Positions 16,051 through 24,565 of a DNA stretch of 64,000 nt are shown in pieces. How positions within the stretch are numbered: position 1 is the first letter of the stretch; each line of letters opens with the position of its first letter. The notes beneath the pieces were generated by a model, which did no database searches, was not told the DNA's origin, and saw only the letters and a list, made by a program, of their open reading frames with translations. Position numbers and translations under genes: made by a program. The stretch comes from JBGPOS01 sp041488155. Its GTDB lineage: Bacteria; Chloroflexota; Dehalococcoidia; Tepidiformales; Tepidiformaceae. The stretch lies in the NCBI GenBank assembly GCA_041488155.1, contig JBGPOS010000003.1:1-64000 (forward strand), read 5' to 3'.

Positions 16051-17280
16051 GTGAGCGCCGCGCCGGACATCCGCGAGAGGTTGCGAGCCGCGCTCAACCA
16101 GCCTTCGCGCGGCCCCATTGCGGTCCGCGCCGAGAGCGTCACCGAGCTTTCCGACCTTTCGGCGCTGGGCGGCCGCTGGTTCCAGTCGGCCGATGGCCCG
16201 GGCTATGTGATCGAAAGCGTCTACGAAGCCGGGCACGAACACGGCAACATGCCCCTCCACCGCGCGCTCGCGCTCGACACTTCCCGGCTGGCCGGCCAGT
16301 GCCGCGATGACCGCCTGGCTGACTGTCACTGCCGGGACTTCCTCTACATCGACACCGAGACTACGGGGCTGGGCGGATCTGGCACCCTGGTTTTTCTCGC
16401 GGGTGTGGCCCGCTTCGATGGTTCCTTGCTGCGGCTGCGCCAGTACCTGCTGCCATCGCCGCAGTACGAGGGCGGGCTGTTGGGCGGGCTCGCCGGAGAG
16501 CTCGCTGGTGCAGGTGCCCTCGTGAGTTACAACGGGAAGTCGTTCGACGTCCCTGCCCTCGAAGCGCGCTACATCCTGTCCCGGATGATTCCGACGTTCC
16601 GGGGATTGCCCCACCTCGACCTTCTGCACCCGAACCGGCGACTGTTCCGGGGGACGTTCGACTCGCACCGGCTCGTGCGGATGGAGTTGGAGCTGCTGGG
16701 CTTCGAACGAGACGACGATTGCCCTTCGGCGGAGGTGCCGGAGCGTTACTTTCGTTTTCAGCGCAGCGGCGACCCGACACACATCCTGCCGGTGTTGCGA
16801 CACAACGCCTGGGACGTCCTTTCGCTTGTGGCGCTGGCGGCGCACCTGGCTGCGGTCTGCGATGGCTCCGGCTTCCCGTTCCAGGCGGCCCGAGCGGCTG
16901 AATATGCCGGCGATCCGGAGCGGGCGGTCGTCCGCTACGAGTCGGCTATCGCGACGGGGCTCAGCCGGGCGGAGCGGATTGAGGCGCTGGAGCACCTCGC
17001 GAGATGTTGTGCTCGGCTCGGGCGTTACGACGAGGCGGCCCGATGGTGGCGCTCGCTGATCGATGAGCCCCGCAGCCGCCGGCTCGTCCCTTACGTCGAG
17101 GCCGCCAAGATCGCCGAGCACCGGACGCGCCAGCGAGAGGCCGCGCTCGCCCTGGTGGACGAGGCGCTGGATCTCGTTGGCCGCGGTTTGGCTCATCCGG
17201 GCCCGGAAGGCAGCACCACGAGTGTCGCAGCGTTGCGGCACCGGCGTGCGCGCCTGGCGTCGCGCGCTGCGAGGGGCTGA
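16051..17280 (+). CDS. YprB-like exonuclease with TPR tail
   Basis: A 409-residue protein with an RNase H-like DnaQ-type nuclease domain (about residues 90-270). Acidic motifs are FLYIDTETTGLGGSGT (Asp/Glu pair), LVSYNGKSFDVPALEARY, HLDLLHPNRR and HNAWDVLSLVAL. This matches the YprB family (predicted 3'-5' exonuclease). The C-terminal ~120 residues form helical TPR-like repeats (ALEHLARCCARLGRYDEAARWW). Start is GTG at 16051, which is the only good start ahead of the conserved part. Confidence 0.75.
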   Translation: MSAAPDIRERLRAALNQPSRGPIAVRAESVTELSDLSALGGRWFQSADGPGYVIESVYEAGHEHGNMPLHRALALDTSRLAGQCRDDRLADCHCRDFLYIDTETTGLGGSGTLVFLAGVARFDGSLLRLRQYLLPSPQYEGGLLGGLAGELAGAGALVSYNGKSFDVPALEARYILSRMIPTFRGLPHLDLLHPNRRLFRGTFDSHRLVRMELELLGFERDDDCPSAEVPERYFRFQRSGDPTHILPVLRHNAWDVLSLVALAAHLAAVCDGSGFPFQAARAAEYAGDPERAVVRYESAIATGLSRAERIEALEHLARCCARLGRYDEAARWWRSLIDEPRSRRLVPYVEAAKIAEHRTRQREAALALVDEALDLVGRGLAHPGPEGSTTSVAALRHRRARLASRAARG

Positions 17281-17300
17281 GCCGCGTCCGCTCGCCAGAG

Positions 17301-18341
17301 TCAGTCGTCGGCGCCGCGCGCTGAGGTGGCTGCGCCCTTCCGGGCGGGAATCTCGGCCGCCACTTCGCGGATGACGTCGAGGACTCCGTTCTGGACCGCG
17401 TCGCGGGCGGCGCGGATCGCGCTGAAGACGGCGCGCGCGTTGGAGCGCCCGTGCGCGATAACCGTGACGCCTTCAACGCCGAGGAGCTGGGCGCCGCCGT
17501 ATTCGGTGTAGTCGAGGCGGCGCTTCACTTTGCGGAGTTCGGACATGAGGATGAGGCCGGCAGCGCGGTTCCACGGGGTCAGCTCAACGGCCTTGCGCAG
17601 CTCGCCGAACATCAGGTCGGCCATGCCTTCGGCGAGCTTGATCACGACGTTGCCGGTGAAGCCGTCCATCACGATGACGTCGGCGGGCGCGAGCGTAAGG
17701 TCCTTGCCTTCGACGTTGCCGATGAAGTCGAGGCGGCTGGCGCGAAGGATCTGGTTCACCTCGATGACGTCCTGGCTGCCTTTGCTGTCTTCTTCGCCGA
17801 TGGAGAGAAGGGCGACGGAGGGCTTCGCGATCGCAAACATGCGCTCCATGTAGGCGGCGCCCATGTAGGCGAATTGTTGGAGGTGGACGGGGCGGCAATC
17901 GGCGTTCGCCCCCACATCGAGCATCATCGTCACCTTGTCGTCGGCGGAGGGGAAAAGGATGGCGAGCGCGGGGCGGCCGATGCCCTTGACCCGCCCGAGG
18001 GTGAGGAGCGCGGCGGTCATGGCGGCGCCCGTGTTGCCAGCGGTTACGAAGGCGTCTGCCTGCCCTGCCTTCACGAGCCGAAGCCCGACGTTAATTGAGG
18101 CCTGCGGCTTCGCCCGGACGGCATCGGTAGGATGGTCCTCCATCGTGATGACGTCGCGGGCATCAACGACGCGCAGTCCGGGAATCTCGGTGGTGCCGGC
18201 GAGCTCCCTGCGGATGGCCTCGATCTGGCCGACAAGGATGAGTTCGACTCCGAGGCCACCCGCCGCCATCAGGGCGCCGTCGATAATCTCCTGCGGGGCG
18301 TTGTCCCCTCCCATGGCGTCGACGACGATGCGTGCGGTCAT
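17301..18341 (-). CDS. plsX: Phosphate acyltransferase PlsX
   Basis: Makes acyl-phosphate from acyl-ACP, the first committed donor for the PlsY route to phosphatidic acid. The sequence is near full family length (346 residues) with RIVVDAMGGDNAPQEI at the start, VTAGNTGAAMTAALLTLGR, GANADCRP, GEEDSKG, DVIVMDGFTGNV and YGGAQLLGVEGVTVIAHG. Its start overlaps the stop of the upstream methyltransferase (ATGA). No rpmF, fabH or acpP follow, unlike many genomes where plsX sits among fatty-acid genes. Confidence 0.95.
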   Translation of the reverse strand: MTARIVVDAMGGDNAPQEIIDGALMAAGGLGVELILVGQIEAIRRELAGTTEIPGLRVVDARDVITMEDHPTDAVRAKPQASINVGLRLVKAGQADAFVTAGNTGAAMTAALLTLGRVKGIGRPALAILFPSADDKVTMMLDVGANADCRPVHLQQFAYMGAAYMERMFAIAKPSVALLSIGEEDSKGSQDVIEVNQILRASRLDFIGNVEGKDLTLAPADVIVMDGFTGNVVIKLAEGMADLMFGELRKAVELTPWNRAAGLILMSELRKVKRRLDYTEYGGAQLLGVEGVTVIAHGRSNARAVFSAIRAARDAVQNGVLDVIREVAAEIPARKGAATSARGADD

Positions 18342-19105
18342 CCGCCTGCCCTCCGTGCCATCACGATCATGCGGTCGCTCTCGTTCGTCAACGGCCCGAG
18401 GTCGTAGTCGCCGTAGACGTCAAGCGGCGTAAGGCCGGCGAGGCGGAGGAGGTGCTCGAATTCGAAGCGGTACACGTAGCGCAGATGGTGTTCACTCTGG
18501 GAGCGCCGGACGAGGCCGTCGGGCCCGGTCCGTTCATAGGTGACTCGCAGGACGCGAAGCTGCTGAGCGAGGTCATCTTCGTGGACCTGCCACGCGTCGA
18601 AGGGCTCACCTTCGTTGGAGGAGCCGGTGAAGGCGAGGATGGGCTGGCCGTTCGTAGAGGGGTCCAGCCAGGCCGCCGGCCCAGGCAGGTCGACCGCGAG
18701 GAGTCCGTTGAAGTGGAGGCAGGCGCCTAGCGCGCGCAGGACAGCGATCTGCTCGTCGCTGGTTGCGCAGTAGAGGAAGACGTCGGCCGGCACGATGGCG
18801 AGGCCGTAGTGCTCGGGCTCGAGGGTCAGATCGGTGACGCGCCCTTCGATGAAGGTGACGTCGATCCCGAAGCCGTCGGCACGGGCGCGGGCGCGTTCGA
18901 GCATGGCCGGTGAAGGGTCGATCGCGACCACGTCGCGGCCGGCCAGAGCGAGCTTCACGGCGATCCGGCCGGTGCCCGTGCCCACTTCGAGTACCGGCCG
19001 ATCGGTGCGGCCGGCGAATGACTGCCAGAGGCCGACGTCCCCGAGCGAGCGGTCGTGGAGGAGGTCGTAGAAGGCGGCGTCTATGGCGTAGGGGTCGTCT
19101 GGCAC
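18338..19105 (-). CDS. Class I SAM-dependent methyltransferase
   Basis: A 255-residue methyltransferase. SAM-binding motif I is VLEVGTGTGRIAVKLA (about residues 36-51), followed by VVAIDPSPAMLERA (motif II acidic end) and FIEGRVTDL. The start is GTG at 19105; TAGCAT at 19112-19117 lies exactly 6 nt upstream. It is translationally coupled to plsX by a 4-nt overlap. The substrate is not evident; lipid or quinone methylation would fit the neighbour, but this is inference. Confidence 0.85.
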   Translation of the reverse strand: MPDDPYAIDAAFYDLLHDRSLGDVGLWQSFAGRTDRPVLEVGTGTGRIAVKLALAGRDVVAIDPSPAMLERARARADGFGIDVTFIEGRVTDLTLEPEHYGLAIVPADVFLYCATSDEQIAVLRALGACLHFNGLLAVDLPGPAAWLDPSTNGQPILAFTGSSNEGEPFDAWQVHEDDLAQQLRVLRVTYERTGPDGLVRRSQSEHHLRYVYRFEFEHLLRLAGLTPLDVYGDYDLGPLTNESDRMIVMARRAGG

Positions 19106-19180
19106 GGAGGGATGCTACCAGAGCGCAAAGTTGGGGGGATCCGGATCGCCCGGAGAGGCTGCCGATGGCATAGTCGGGCG

Positions 19181-19435
19181 GTGCCCTACATCATCGCCGA
19201 GCCCTGTATCGACGTGAAGGATGGCGCCTGCATGGACGTGTGCCCCGTCGATTGCATCGCCACCGCGGACGATGCCCCGATGTACTACATCGACCCGACG
19301 CGCTGCATCGACTGCCGCGCCTGCGAGCTGGTCTGCCCCGTGGCGGCGATCTTCGCGGACTTCGACCTGCCCGAGAAGTGGGCCTCGTACACGAAGATCA
19401 ACTCTGCGTTCTTCGCAGGCCAGGCAGCCGGCTGA
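19181..19435 (+). CDS. Seven-iron ferredoxin (FdxA type)
   Basis: An 84-residue electron carrier. Cys9, Cys17, Cys21, Cys25 and Cys42, Cys45, Cys48, Cys52 fit the 7Fe ferredoxin pattern: Cys9/17/52 for a [3Fe-4S] cluster and Cys21/42/45/48 for a [4Fe-4S] cluster, with Cys25 extra. Position 12 is Val where an 8Fe protein would need a Cys. GTG 19181 has CATAGT (19169-19174) 6 nt before it and no ribosome site. It precedes an acyl-CoA dehydrogenase by 74 nt and could feed electrons in the same pathway. Confidence 0.92.
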   Translation: MPYIIAEPCIDVKDGACMDVCPVDCIATADDAPMYYIDPTRCIDCRACELVCPVAAIFADFDLPEKWASYTKINSAFFAGQAAG

Positions 19436-19509
19436 GCCTCCTGTCGAGCGCCGTCATCCGCTACACTTCGTCCACTTCGAAGCACCGGACCAAAGGAACG
19501 GAGAGAGCC

Positions 19510-20727
19510 ATGCAGATCGCACCCATCCCCAGCCTCGACCCCGAGGTGAACGACATCCGGCTGAAGACGGCCGCGATCGTCGCCGACGACATCATCCCGA
19601 ACGAGGACAAGCTCCGGCTCCCCGGCGAGGAATCGCGCCGGCTGCGCCACCAGATCCAGGACCGGGTAAAGGCGGAGGGCCTCTGGGCGCCGCACCTGCC
19701 GATCGAGTACGGCGGCATGGGCATCGGTTTCATGAAGCACGCCTACATGAACGAGGTGCTCGCCTGGAGCCCGTTCTCGAACCCGTTGTTCGGCGTCGTG
19801 GCTCCGAATTCGGGCAACCAGACCATCCTCATCAAGTACGGCACCGACGAGCAGAAGAAGAAGTGGCTGGAGCCGCTCATCCGGGGGGAGATCGAGTCTT
19901 GCTTTTCGATGACGGAGCCGGATCAGCCGGGCTCGAACCCCTACGCGATCCAGACACGGGCGGTGCGCGACGGCGACGATTGGGTGATCAACGGCCACAA
20001 GTGGTTCACCTCGAACGCCCGGCGCGCGGCCTTCGCGATCGTGATGTGCCGCACCGAAGACACCGACGGGGACGGCGGCAGCCGTGAAAAGATGACGCAG
20101 ATCATCGTCCCGACCGACACTCCTGGCTTCAACGTCGTGCGCAGCGTGCCCGTGTGGGGTCACGAGGGCGGCGACCACTGCGAGATCCTCTACGAGAACG
20201 TGCGCGTACCGGTGACAAACCAGCTGGGCCGCACCGGGACGGGGCACCAGGCAGCGCAGGATCGGCTCGGCGCAGGCCGTGTCTTCCACTGCATGAACAG
20301 CGTCGGCCAGATGTGGCGGGCGTTCGACCTGATGTGCCGCAGGGCGATGACGCGCGAAGTGCACGGGGGCATGCTCGAAACGAAGCAGTTCATCCAGGGC
20401 TTCATAGCCGACAGCTATATGGACATCCAGGCGGCCCGGCTGATGACGATCCACACGGCAGAGGTCATCGATTCTGGGGGCGACTCTCGCACCGATATTT
20501 CGGCGATCAAGGTCTTTGTGCCGGCGGCTCTCGAACGAGTCGTGGACCGCGCCATCCAGGTGCACGGCGCGATGGGCGTCTCGAGCGACACCCCGCTGGA
20601 AGGGATGTACCGCGGCGCCCGGACGCTGCGCATCGCAGACGGCCCGGACGAGGTGCACCGGATCGTCATCGCCCGCAACGTGATGAAGCGCTACCACGAC
20701 GGGATGAGCTGGGACTTCGGCGTTTGA
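19510..20727 (+). CDS. Acyl-CoA dehydrogenase
   Basis: A 405-residue FAD enzyme of the acyl-CoA dehydrogenase family. Landmarks are SCFSMTEPDQPGSNP (flavin/substrate loop), WVINGHKWFTSNA, GHQAAQDRLGAGRVFHCMNSVG and the C-terminal QVHGAMGVSSDTPLEGMYRGAR; the TEPDQPGSNP and RLGAGRV forms are typical of the long-chain/ACAD10-11-like subgroup. ATG 19510 follows GGAGAGAG. It is in line with the ferredoxin and, after an inverted small gene, a crotonase, together suggesting acyl-CoA oxidation. Confidence 0.9.
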   Translation: MQIAPIPSLDPEVNDIRLKTAAIVADDIIPNEDKLRLPGEESRRLRHQIQDRVKAEGLWAPHLPIEYGGMGIGFMKHAYMNEVLAWSPFSNPLFGVVAPNSGNQTILIKYGTDEQKKKWLEPLIRGEIESCFSMTEPDQPGSNPYAIQTRAVRDGDDWVINGHKWFTSNARRAAFAIVMCRTEDTDGDGGSREKMTQIIVPTDTPGFNVVRSVPVWGHEGGDHCEILYENVRVPVTNQLGRTGTGHQAAQDRLGAGRVFHCMNSVGQMWRAFDLMCRRAMTREVHGGMLETKQFIQGFIADSYMDIQAARLMTIHTAEVIDSGGDSRTDISAIKVFVPAALERVVDRAIQVHGAMGVSSDTPLEGMYRGARTLRIADGPDEVHRIVIARNVMKRYHDGMSWDFGV

Positions 20728-20746
20728 CGAGGCCGGTGGCCGTTGG

Positions 20747-21106
20747 CTATTCGCTGTTCGGTTGGCGCGGGCGTTTCGCGGGGCCCGTGACGAGGTCGTA
20801 GCTTCGGCGAATCCAGGGGATGGCGATGTCCCACTCGGCGTCGGAATGCACCGCGACCGAAACCCAGCCGTAGCGGCCGACGTAGGGGGCGACGGACACG
20901 AAGGGGAAGGTCAGCGCCTCGCTCGCTTCGTCGAGGGTAAGCTTGAGGCTCATGCGAAAGCCGTCGCCCTCCGGCGTCGCCATGACGAAGATCTTGCCCT
21001 TCGCCGTCTTGAAGACAGGGTGGCCCCACTCCCACGGAAAGTCCTCGCGTGCGCCGTCGAACTCGAGGGCGAAGGCGCGTAGCACTTCGAAATTCACGGC
21101 TGACAC
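20747..21106 (-). CDS. MmcQ/YjbR-family protein
   Basis: A 119-residue member of the MmcQ/YjbR family (CyaY-like alpha/beta fold, proposed nucleic-acid binding). It has FPWEWGHPVFKTAKGKIFVM, MSLKLTLDEASEAL, and PYVGRYGWVSV, which are hallmark positions. TAGAAT at 21113-21118 lies 6 nt before the GTG start. It is the reverse-strand gene between the acyl-CoA dehydrogenase and the crotonase. Molecular function is not established for the family. Confidence 0.88.
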   Translation of the reverse strand: MSAVNFEVLRAFALEFDGAREDFPWEWGHPVFKTAKGKIFVMATPEGDGFRMSLKLTLDEASEALTFPFVSVAPYVGRYGWVSVAVHSDAEWDIAIPWIRRSYDLVTGPAKRPRQPNSE

Positions 21107-21175
21107 GGGTGGATTCTAGCGGGTGCGCTGGCCGAGGTTCCGGGCGTGGGCCATACTCGTGGCCCGTGAGGCGCC

Positions 21176-21967
21176 ATGGAAACGATCCTTGTCGGACGCG
21201 ACCGCGAACTGCCGGGCCTTGTGACCATCACCCTCAACCGGCCGGAGAAGCTCAACGCGATCGGCTTCCGCATGCACCAGGAGCTTCAGCAGGTCTGCCA
21301 CGAGCTGCGTGACGACGCCGAGGCGCGGGTGGTCATCTTCACCGGCGCTGGGCGGGCGTTCTCGGCCGGGGCTGACGTCGGCTCCAGGAGCCGCACCGGC
21401 GAAGCGGCGCGGCCGCCACTGGCGCGTTCGGCCAACGTCCTGGAGGAGCGGCTGCGGTCGAGCGCAGGCAACCGCACGTCGGCAGCAATCGAGGGGTTGG
21501 ACCAGGTGACGATCGCGGCCGTCAACGGTCTCGCTATCGGCGGCGCGGTCGTCTTCCTGGCCTGCATGGACATCCGCCTCGCGGAGGAATCAGCCTGGTT
21601 CTCCATCCCGGAGGTCGACCTCGACATCCCGCTGACCTGGAACGCACTGCCGCGCCTGATGCGCGAACTCGGGCCGGCCCGGACCAAAGAGCTCGTGATG
21701 GCCTGCGACCGCTTCACGAGCGAAGAGGCCTTGCGCTGGGGCTTCCTGAACCATGTCGTACCGGACGGGAGGTCGCTGGAGCGAGCGCGAGAGCTGGCAG
21801 CAAAGTTGCTTGCGAAGGACCCGATGGCCGTAGCGCTCACGAAGTCGGCGACGAACGCCCTGGCGAACCTGATGGTGCCCGCGGAAGTGACGTACAACGA
21901 CCGCGAACTGTTGATGCTGTCCCGGCTGCTGGCGGCCGAGCGGCGTGCGGGGGAGGCCCGGAGCTAG
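21176..21967 (+). CDS. Enoyl-CoA hydratase/isomerase
   Basis: Crotonase-fold protein (263 residues). Oxyanion-hole motifs are AFSAGADVG and VNGLAIGGAVVFLACMDIRL. The usual second catalytic Glu position reads PEVDLDIPLTWN, so the acid/base residues differ from classical hydratases and an isomerase or hydrolase role is possible. ATG 21176 is the likely start; CATACT lies 26 nt upstream. Together with the preceding genes it forms a loose acyl-CoA metabolism group. Confidence 0.85.
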   Translation: METILVGRDRELPGLVTITLNRPEKLNAIGFRMHQELQQVCHELRDDAEARVVIFTGAGRAFSAGADVGSRSRTGEAARPPLARSANVLEERLRSSAGNRTSAAIEGLDQVTIAAVNGLAIGGAVVFLACMDIRLAEESAWFSIPEVDLDIPLTWNALPRLMRELGPARTKELVMACDRFTSEEALRWGFLNHVVPDGRSLERARELAAKLLAKDPMAVALTKSATNALANLMVPAEVTYNDRELLMLSRLLAAERRAGEARS

Positions 21968-21992
21968 GAACGACAACCGGTTGCCCGCAGCG

Positions 21993-22042
21993 AACCCTCA
22001 CCCCCGGCCCCTCTCCCTGACCGGGAGAGGGGTGCCCCCCGG
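21993..22042. repeat. Palindromic C-rich repeat, copy A
   Basis: A C/G-rich stretch whose core is an inverted repeat of 10-bp arms (22008-22017 and 22023-22032) with a TGACC loop. The same core, slightly changed, follows the DUF559 gene near 22424-22446, and a third related copy lies near 22571-22605. These look like REP-type intergenic palindromes; this copy also lies immediately before the DUF559 promoter. Confidence 0.65.
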
Positions 22043-22054
22043 TAGAATTCAAGG

Positions 22055-22435
22055 ATGGCAGAACCAACATTCCACCGCGACAACGTGCCTTCCGCACGGC
22101 GGCTGCGACAGAGACTGACTCGGTCGGAAGAGCTTCTGTGGGAAGTTCTTCGTGACCGGCGCTTCGAGGGACGGAAGTTTCGTCGCCAACACCCTATCGG
22201 CGCGTTCGTTGTCGACTTCTACTGCGACGAATTGAACGTTGCGGTCGAGATTGACGGGGGGATCCACGACTTCGGCGGGCGGAGTGAGCGTGACCGACTG
22301 AGGCAGACGATCATCGAGGCGCGGGGAACGCGGTTCGTTCGCCTTCGGGCAGAGAACGTGGAACGGGACCTTTCGGGCTCGTTGGCACAGTTGCGCGAGG
22401 CGCTGACTCCCGCGCCCCCCGGCTCCTCTCCCTGA
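22055..22435 (+). CDS. DUF559 endonuclease-like protein
   Basis: A 126-residue DUF559 protein of the Vsr/PD-(D/E)XK-like fold. The core reads LTRSEELLWEVLRDRRF, KFRRQHPIGAFVVDFYC (Asp) and VAVEIDGGIHD (Glu-x-Asp), then RFVRLRAENVERDL. DNA cleavage is predicted but not proven for the family. TAGAAT at 22043-22048 stands 6 nt before the ATG. The gene is bracketed by palindromic repeats and has no neighbours of known DNA-repair type, an arrangement consistent with spread as a small mobile cassette. Confidence 0.85.
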   Translation: MAEPTFHRDNVPSARRLRQRLTRSEELLWEVLRDRRFEGRKFRRQHPIGAFVVDFYCDELNVAVEIDGGIHDFGGRSERDRLRQTIIEARGTRFVRLRAENVERDLSGSLAQLREALTPAPPGSSP

Positions 22436-22441
22436 CCGGGA

Positions 22442-22484
22442 GAGCGGAGCCACCGGCGGCCAACCCCTTCTCCCGCGCACGGGA
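22442..22484. repeat. 43-nt direct repeat, copy 1
   Basis: A 43-nt segment that recurs identically at 22601-22643. It continues a palindromic core like the one before the DUF559 gene and ends in an inverted CTTCTCCCG/CGGGAGAAG stem. No coding function; part of the repeat cluster at 22.4-22.7 kb. Confidence 0.75.
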
Positions 22485-22600
22485 GAAGGGGAAGGGGATG
22501 AGGGATGTCGCGCGACAGGTGGACCTGTGGGGCTCGCTGGCAACCATTGCTGCTCGCAGAGGCGCTGGTCCCCTCACCCCCGGCCCTCTCGCTTGGCGGA

Positions 22601-22643
22601 GAGCGGAGCCACCGGCGGCCAACCCCTTCTCCCGCGCACGGGA
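22601..22643. repeat. 43-nt direct repeat, copy 2
   Basis: Second identical copy of the 43-nt unit at 22442-22484, offset by 159 nt. Its flanks (C-rich CCCTCACCCCCGG before, GGGGATGAGGG after) also match copy 1, so the duplicated unit is probably longer with some drift. Confidence 0.75.
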
Positions 22644-22693
22644 ACGGCGAAAGGGGATGAGGGCGCGGTCAAGCTCTGGCGGGAACCCCAGAG

Positions 22694-23335
22694 CTAGCTC
22701 GCGACCCTCGGCAGCGCGAACCCGAGCACCGCTTCCAGTTCGTCGATTGCGCTCAGGGTGTGGTCGACTTTGATCGTGTGCATGCCAAGTTCGCGGGCGC
22801 CCTTGAGGTTCGCGCCGAGGTCGTCGAGGAAGACCGCCTGGTGCGGCTCAACGGAAAGGGCTTCGCAGGCCATCCGGTAGATGCGTGGCTCCGGTTTGCG
22901 GACGCCGACCTTCGCCGACTCGATCACGACTTCGAACAGGCCCTGCACGTCGAGTCCCGACGTGCGGTTCTGTTCGGGGCGTTCGCGGGCGACGTTGTTC
23001 GTGATGCAACCGAGGCGTACGCGTCCCCGCAAGGCTTCGACGACGGCCAGCATCTCCGGGCGGGGTGGGAAGCCCTGGAAGAAGAACTTGAAGAAGGCGG
23101 CACTGGTCGCGTTGCCGCCCTGGGCGCGAACGATGGCGTCGAACTCCGCGGCGAATTGGTCGACGGTCAGCTCGCTGCGTTCATAGCGAGACCACGGGCA
23201 ATTGTGGCCCGCGAAGATGTGCGTGCGGGTCGCGTCGGAGATGCCATGGCCGCGCGAGAAGTCGATGATCGCGGTGACGGGCGAAACCGTGAGGACGCCG
23301 CCAATGTCGAAGATCGCGGCGCGGATCTCCGTCAC
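22694..23335 (-). CDS. HAD-family phosphatase
   Basis: A 213-residue haloacid-dehalogenase-type hydrolase. Motif I is AIFDIGGVLTV; the second Asp of the usual DxD is replaced by Gly (DIG), as in the HAD-IA epoxide-hydrolase N-terminal/YihX-like group. Motif II is CITNN, motif III lies at KVGVRKPEPRIY, and motif IV is VFLDDLGANLKGA. GTG at 23335 overlaps the stop of the upstream hydrolase (GTGA), so the genes are translationally coupled. The substrate is unknown. Confidence 0.85.
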   Translation of the reverse strand: MTEIRAAIFDIGGVLTVSPVTAIIDFSRGHGISDATRTHIFAGHNCPWSRYERSELTVDQFAAEFDAIVRAQGGNATSAAFFKFFFQGFPPRPEMLAVVEALRGRVRLGCITNNVARERPEQNRTSGLDVQGLFEVVIESAKVGVRKPEPRIYRMACEALSVEPHQAVFLDDLGANLKGARELGMHTIKVDHTLSAIDELEAVLGFALPRVAS

Positions 23336-24489
23336 GCGTTGACGCCGAGCTCGTTGCGGATCAGCTCGCAGATCTCGAGTGTGACGCCCTCGCCCTGCAT
23401 CGAGGCAGGTTGCATCTGGTTGAGGGTGACGGCGATCGAGAGACCAACTTCGGGGTCTGCGAAGGCGATGGAGCCGCCGGCGCCAGGATGACCGAACGCC
23501 GTGGTGCGGGGGCCAGTGGCGCCGTGGATGCCGTTCATCTTGCCGCCCATGAAGAACCCCGCGCCCTTTCGCAGGGGAAACATGATGACCCGGTCTGCCG
23601 CCTCGGTGTAGATGCGCTGCATCAGCGGGATGCGCTCCTTCGAAACGAGGCGGACGCCTCCAATTTCGCCACCGTTCGCGAGCGCCCCGTACATCTTCGC
23701 AAGTGCGCGAGCGCTGAAGTGGCCGTTGGCCGAAGGCAGGCAGGCTTTGCGGATGCGCATGTCGTTGAAGTTGTAGTCGGCGTTTGGGGGCATGGCTTCG
23801 AACATGGGGTGATCGGCGGGAATCTGGGCGGCGCCCGGGACGACGCGGCCACCACTCAGCTGCGTCAGCGTAGTGAGGCGGTCTTCGACGCCGTCCGGGA
23901 TGCCGACGTACATCTGGCCTGCGACCCCAAGCGGGACGGCGATATCTTCTTCGATAACGTCGCGGATGTGACGGCCACTCGCGCCCTGGACGATGCCGCC
24001 GACGACCCAGGCGTAGGTGAGGGCGTGGTAGCCGGTGGCGGTGCCGGGCTCCCAGGCGGGCGTACCGTTGGCGATCCAGGCGAGGCCCGCTTCCCAGTTC
24101 GTGATGAAATCGGCGGTTGCCGGCTTCGGCATGGCGTGGAGCCCAGCCTGGTGGCTCATCGCCTGGGCCACGGTGATCTTGCCCTTGCCGTTCGCGGCGA
24201 ACTCGGGCCAGTACTTCGCCACAGGGGCTTCGTAGTCGATCAGGCCGCGGTCGGCGAGGATGTGAAGCGCCGTGGCCGCGACGCCCTTCGTCGTCGAGAA
24301 GCTGCTGAAGAGCGAGTCGGACTGCACGGGCCTGGTGTCTGCGGGGCCCATGGTGCCGGCCCACGAGTCGGCAATGACCTCACCGTAGCGGTAGGCGCAG
24401 GCCTGGGTGCCGAGCTGGCGGCCTTCAGCGATCTGCTTTTCCAGCAGGGCCTGGACCTTGGCGTTGATGGCGGTCTCGGTGGTAGTCAC
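23332..24489 (-). CDS. Beta-lactamase-fold serine hydrolase, paralog 1
   Basis: A 385-residue class C beta-lactamase/EstB-type esterase. The catalytic SxxK is STTK (SSFSTTKGVAATALHIL) and the second motif is a Tyr in YHALTYAW. The C-terminal HPGAGGSIAFADPE supplies the HxG-type third motif. No signal peptide is present, so it is cytoplasmic and more likely an esterase than a resistance enzyme. A TATACT -10 lies at about 24517-24522 with GGAG before the GTG start. It is a tandem paralog of the next upstream gene (24566-25705). Confidence 0.88.
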   Translation of the reverse strand: MTTTETAINAKVQALLEKQIAEGRQLGTQACAYRYGEVIADSWAGTMGPADTRPVQSDSLFSSFSTTKGVAATALHILADRGLIDYEAPVAKYWPEFAANGKGKITVAQAMSHQAGLHAMPKPATADFITNWEAGLAWIANGTPAWEPGTATGYHALTYAWVVGGIVQGASGRHIRDVIEEDIAVPLGVAGQMYVGIPDGVEDRLTTLTQLSGGRVVPGAAQIPADHPMFEAMPPNADYNFNDMRIRKACLPSANGHFSARALAKMYGALANGGEIGGVRLVSKERIPLMQRIYTEAADRVIMFPLRKGAGFFMGGKMNGIHGATGPRTTAFGHPGAGGSIAFADPEVGLSIAVTLNQMQPASMQGEGVTLEICELIRNELGVNA

Positions 24490-24565
24490 ATCGGGCTCCG
24501 AAGGGGATATTCGAAGTATACCGGGGTGGCTTTCCGCCGGTCGAACGCGCGGGGTAAAGGCCAGG

